Source: an uncultured Brevinema sp.
GTDB taxonomy: Bacteria; Spirochaetota; Brevinematia; Brevinematales; Brevinemataceae
Length of the DNA stretch: 5,660 nucleotides
Reading direction: 5' to 3'
Assembly (NCBI GenBank): GCA_947036575.1
Contig: CAMQSH010000127.1
Location: forward strand, 1-5,660
In this document: positions 5,251 to 5,660 of the stretch, one piece after another
How positions within the stretch are numbered: position 1 is the first letter of the stretch
How the letters are laid out: each line of letters opens with the position of its first letter
Notes under the pieces: generated by a model
Database searches by the model: none
What the model saw: the letters and a program-made list of their open reading frames with translations, nothing else
What the model was told of the DNA's origin: nothing
Made by a program: the position numbers and the translations under genes

Positions 5251-5660
5251 TATTTTTTGAACCTTTTGATTTTATAGTACATCTTTTTTAATACTTTAAA
5301 AAGTTTTTTATCCTTGGGAAAAAATTTGTCTTGTATTTTTAATAAAGTTCTAATCCAATTTGGTAATAATTCGGGTTTTGCGACAATAAAAAGTCCAAAA
5401 ATATTACTTCCAAAGAGATCTATACTTTGCTTTAAAATAGTATTCATTATTTCTTGATCCCTTTCATAAAATTGTAAATTACCAAGAAAAGATTTACACA
5501 AATTACATTTAACATCAAATAATAAATTTTTATCTAATTGATGACTATCAAAAAAACGTTCTAAATAAAACATTACTATAGAAGCTGCATTTAATTCTTT
5601 TTGAAGTACTGCTACTGTTCTTTTTTCTCTCATAGCACTATGCATATTATTCCAATTATA
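5250..5660 (-). CDS. Family 2 glycosyltransferase, first of three paralogues (C-terminal part only; cut by window edge)
   Basis: The frame is open from the window edge to TAA at 5252-5250, giving 136 residues. The catalytic GT-A domain lies beyond the edge. The first residues, Y-N-W-N-N-M-H-S-A, align without gaps to the Y-N of the G-Y-Y-Y-N motif in the next gene. R-T-V-x-x-L-Q-x-x-L then lines up with residues 220-229 of that protein, predicting a full length near 342. It shares the D-L-F-G motif and the basic tail ending in K-M-Y-Y-K-I-K-R. An ATG at 5645 is an internal Met, not the start, because homology continues upstream of it. The stop overlaps the start of the next paralogue (TAATG). 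It is probably part of the same surface-glycan operon. That the missing N-terminal domain is intact is assumed. Confidence 0.82.
   Translation of the reverse strand, partial: YNWNNMHSAMREKRTVAVLQKELNAASIVMFYLERFFDSHQLDKNLLFDVKCNLCKSFLGNLQFYERDQEIMNTILKQSIDLFGSNIFGLFIVAKPELLPNWIRTLLKIQDKFFPKDKKLFKVLKKMYYKIKRFKK

Noticed and set aside
5250..5645. Complete small gene starting at ATG 5645
   Set aside because: The frame stays open to the window edge, and the extra residues continue the gap-free alignment to the neighbouring glycosyltransferase, so it is a truncated larger gene.

Overview
The window is a strongly AT-rich piece of bacterial DNA. Clear AAGGAG-type ribosome binding sites, an intrinsic terminator, loose lipoprotein signal sequences and SPase I signal peptides suggest a low-GC diderm bacterium. 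A spirochaete of the Brachyspira/Brevinema kind fits best, but this is inferred from style (AT-rich, relaxed lipoboxes, TPR exported proteins, tandem GT2 genes) and not from a marker gene. The AAGGAG sites argue against Bacteroidota, although the 'ISAQ' signal peptide ends look superficially similar.

Left part, plus strand (1-1483): the last 16 codons of an unidentified gene, then an exported TPR-repeat protein (67-933), then a small lipoprotein of unknown function (1001-1483). A strong 16-bp hairpin with A and T tracts (1505-1541) ends this unit. It also ends the converging unit from the right.

Right part, minus strand, read from 5660 down to 1552: three family-2 glycosyltransferase paralogues in a row. 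The first is cut by the window edge (C-terminal 136 residues present); the other two are complete. Next come an HD-domain YqeK-type protein (predicted Ap4A hydrolase) and two tandem copies of a small secreted protein of unknown function. TAATG stop/start overlaps (5248-5252 and 3171-3175) and an 8-nt gap (4211-4218) make the glycosyltransferases and yqeK one translationally linked unit. The two secreted-protein genes follow after a 51-nt gap, each with its own strong SD; the second copy may also have its own promoter.

How they may work together: the glycosyltransferases probably build a cell-surface glycan or glycolipid. YqeK is a cytoplasmic nucleotide-cleaning enzyme that is out of its usual nadD/rsfS context here. 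The duplicated secreted proteins share an 85-bp block without a single difference inside otherwise diverged genes, which points to gene conversion. They also carry a C-terminal D-V-I-S-[SA]-A-S motif that resembles the flavinylation motif of FMN_bind proteins. That pair is the most unusual thing in the window. I see no mobile element, CRISPR array, tRNA or rRNA.
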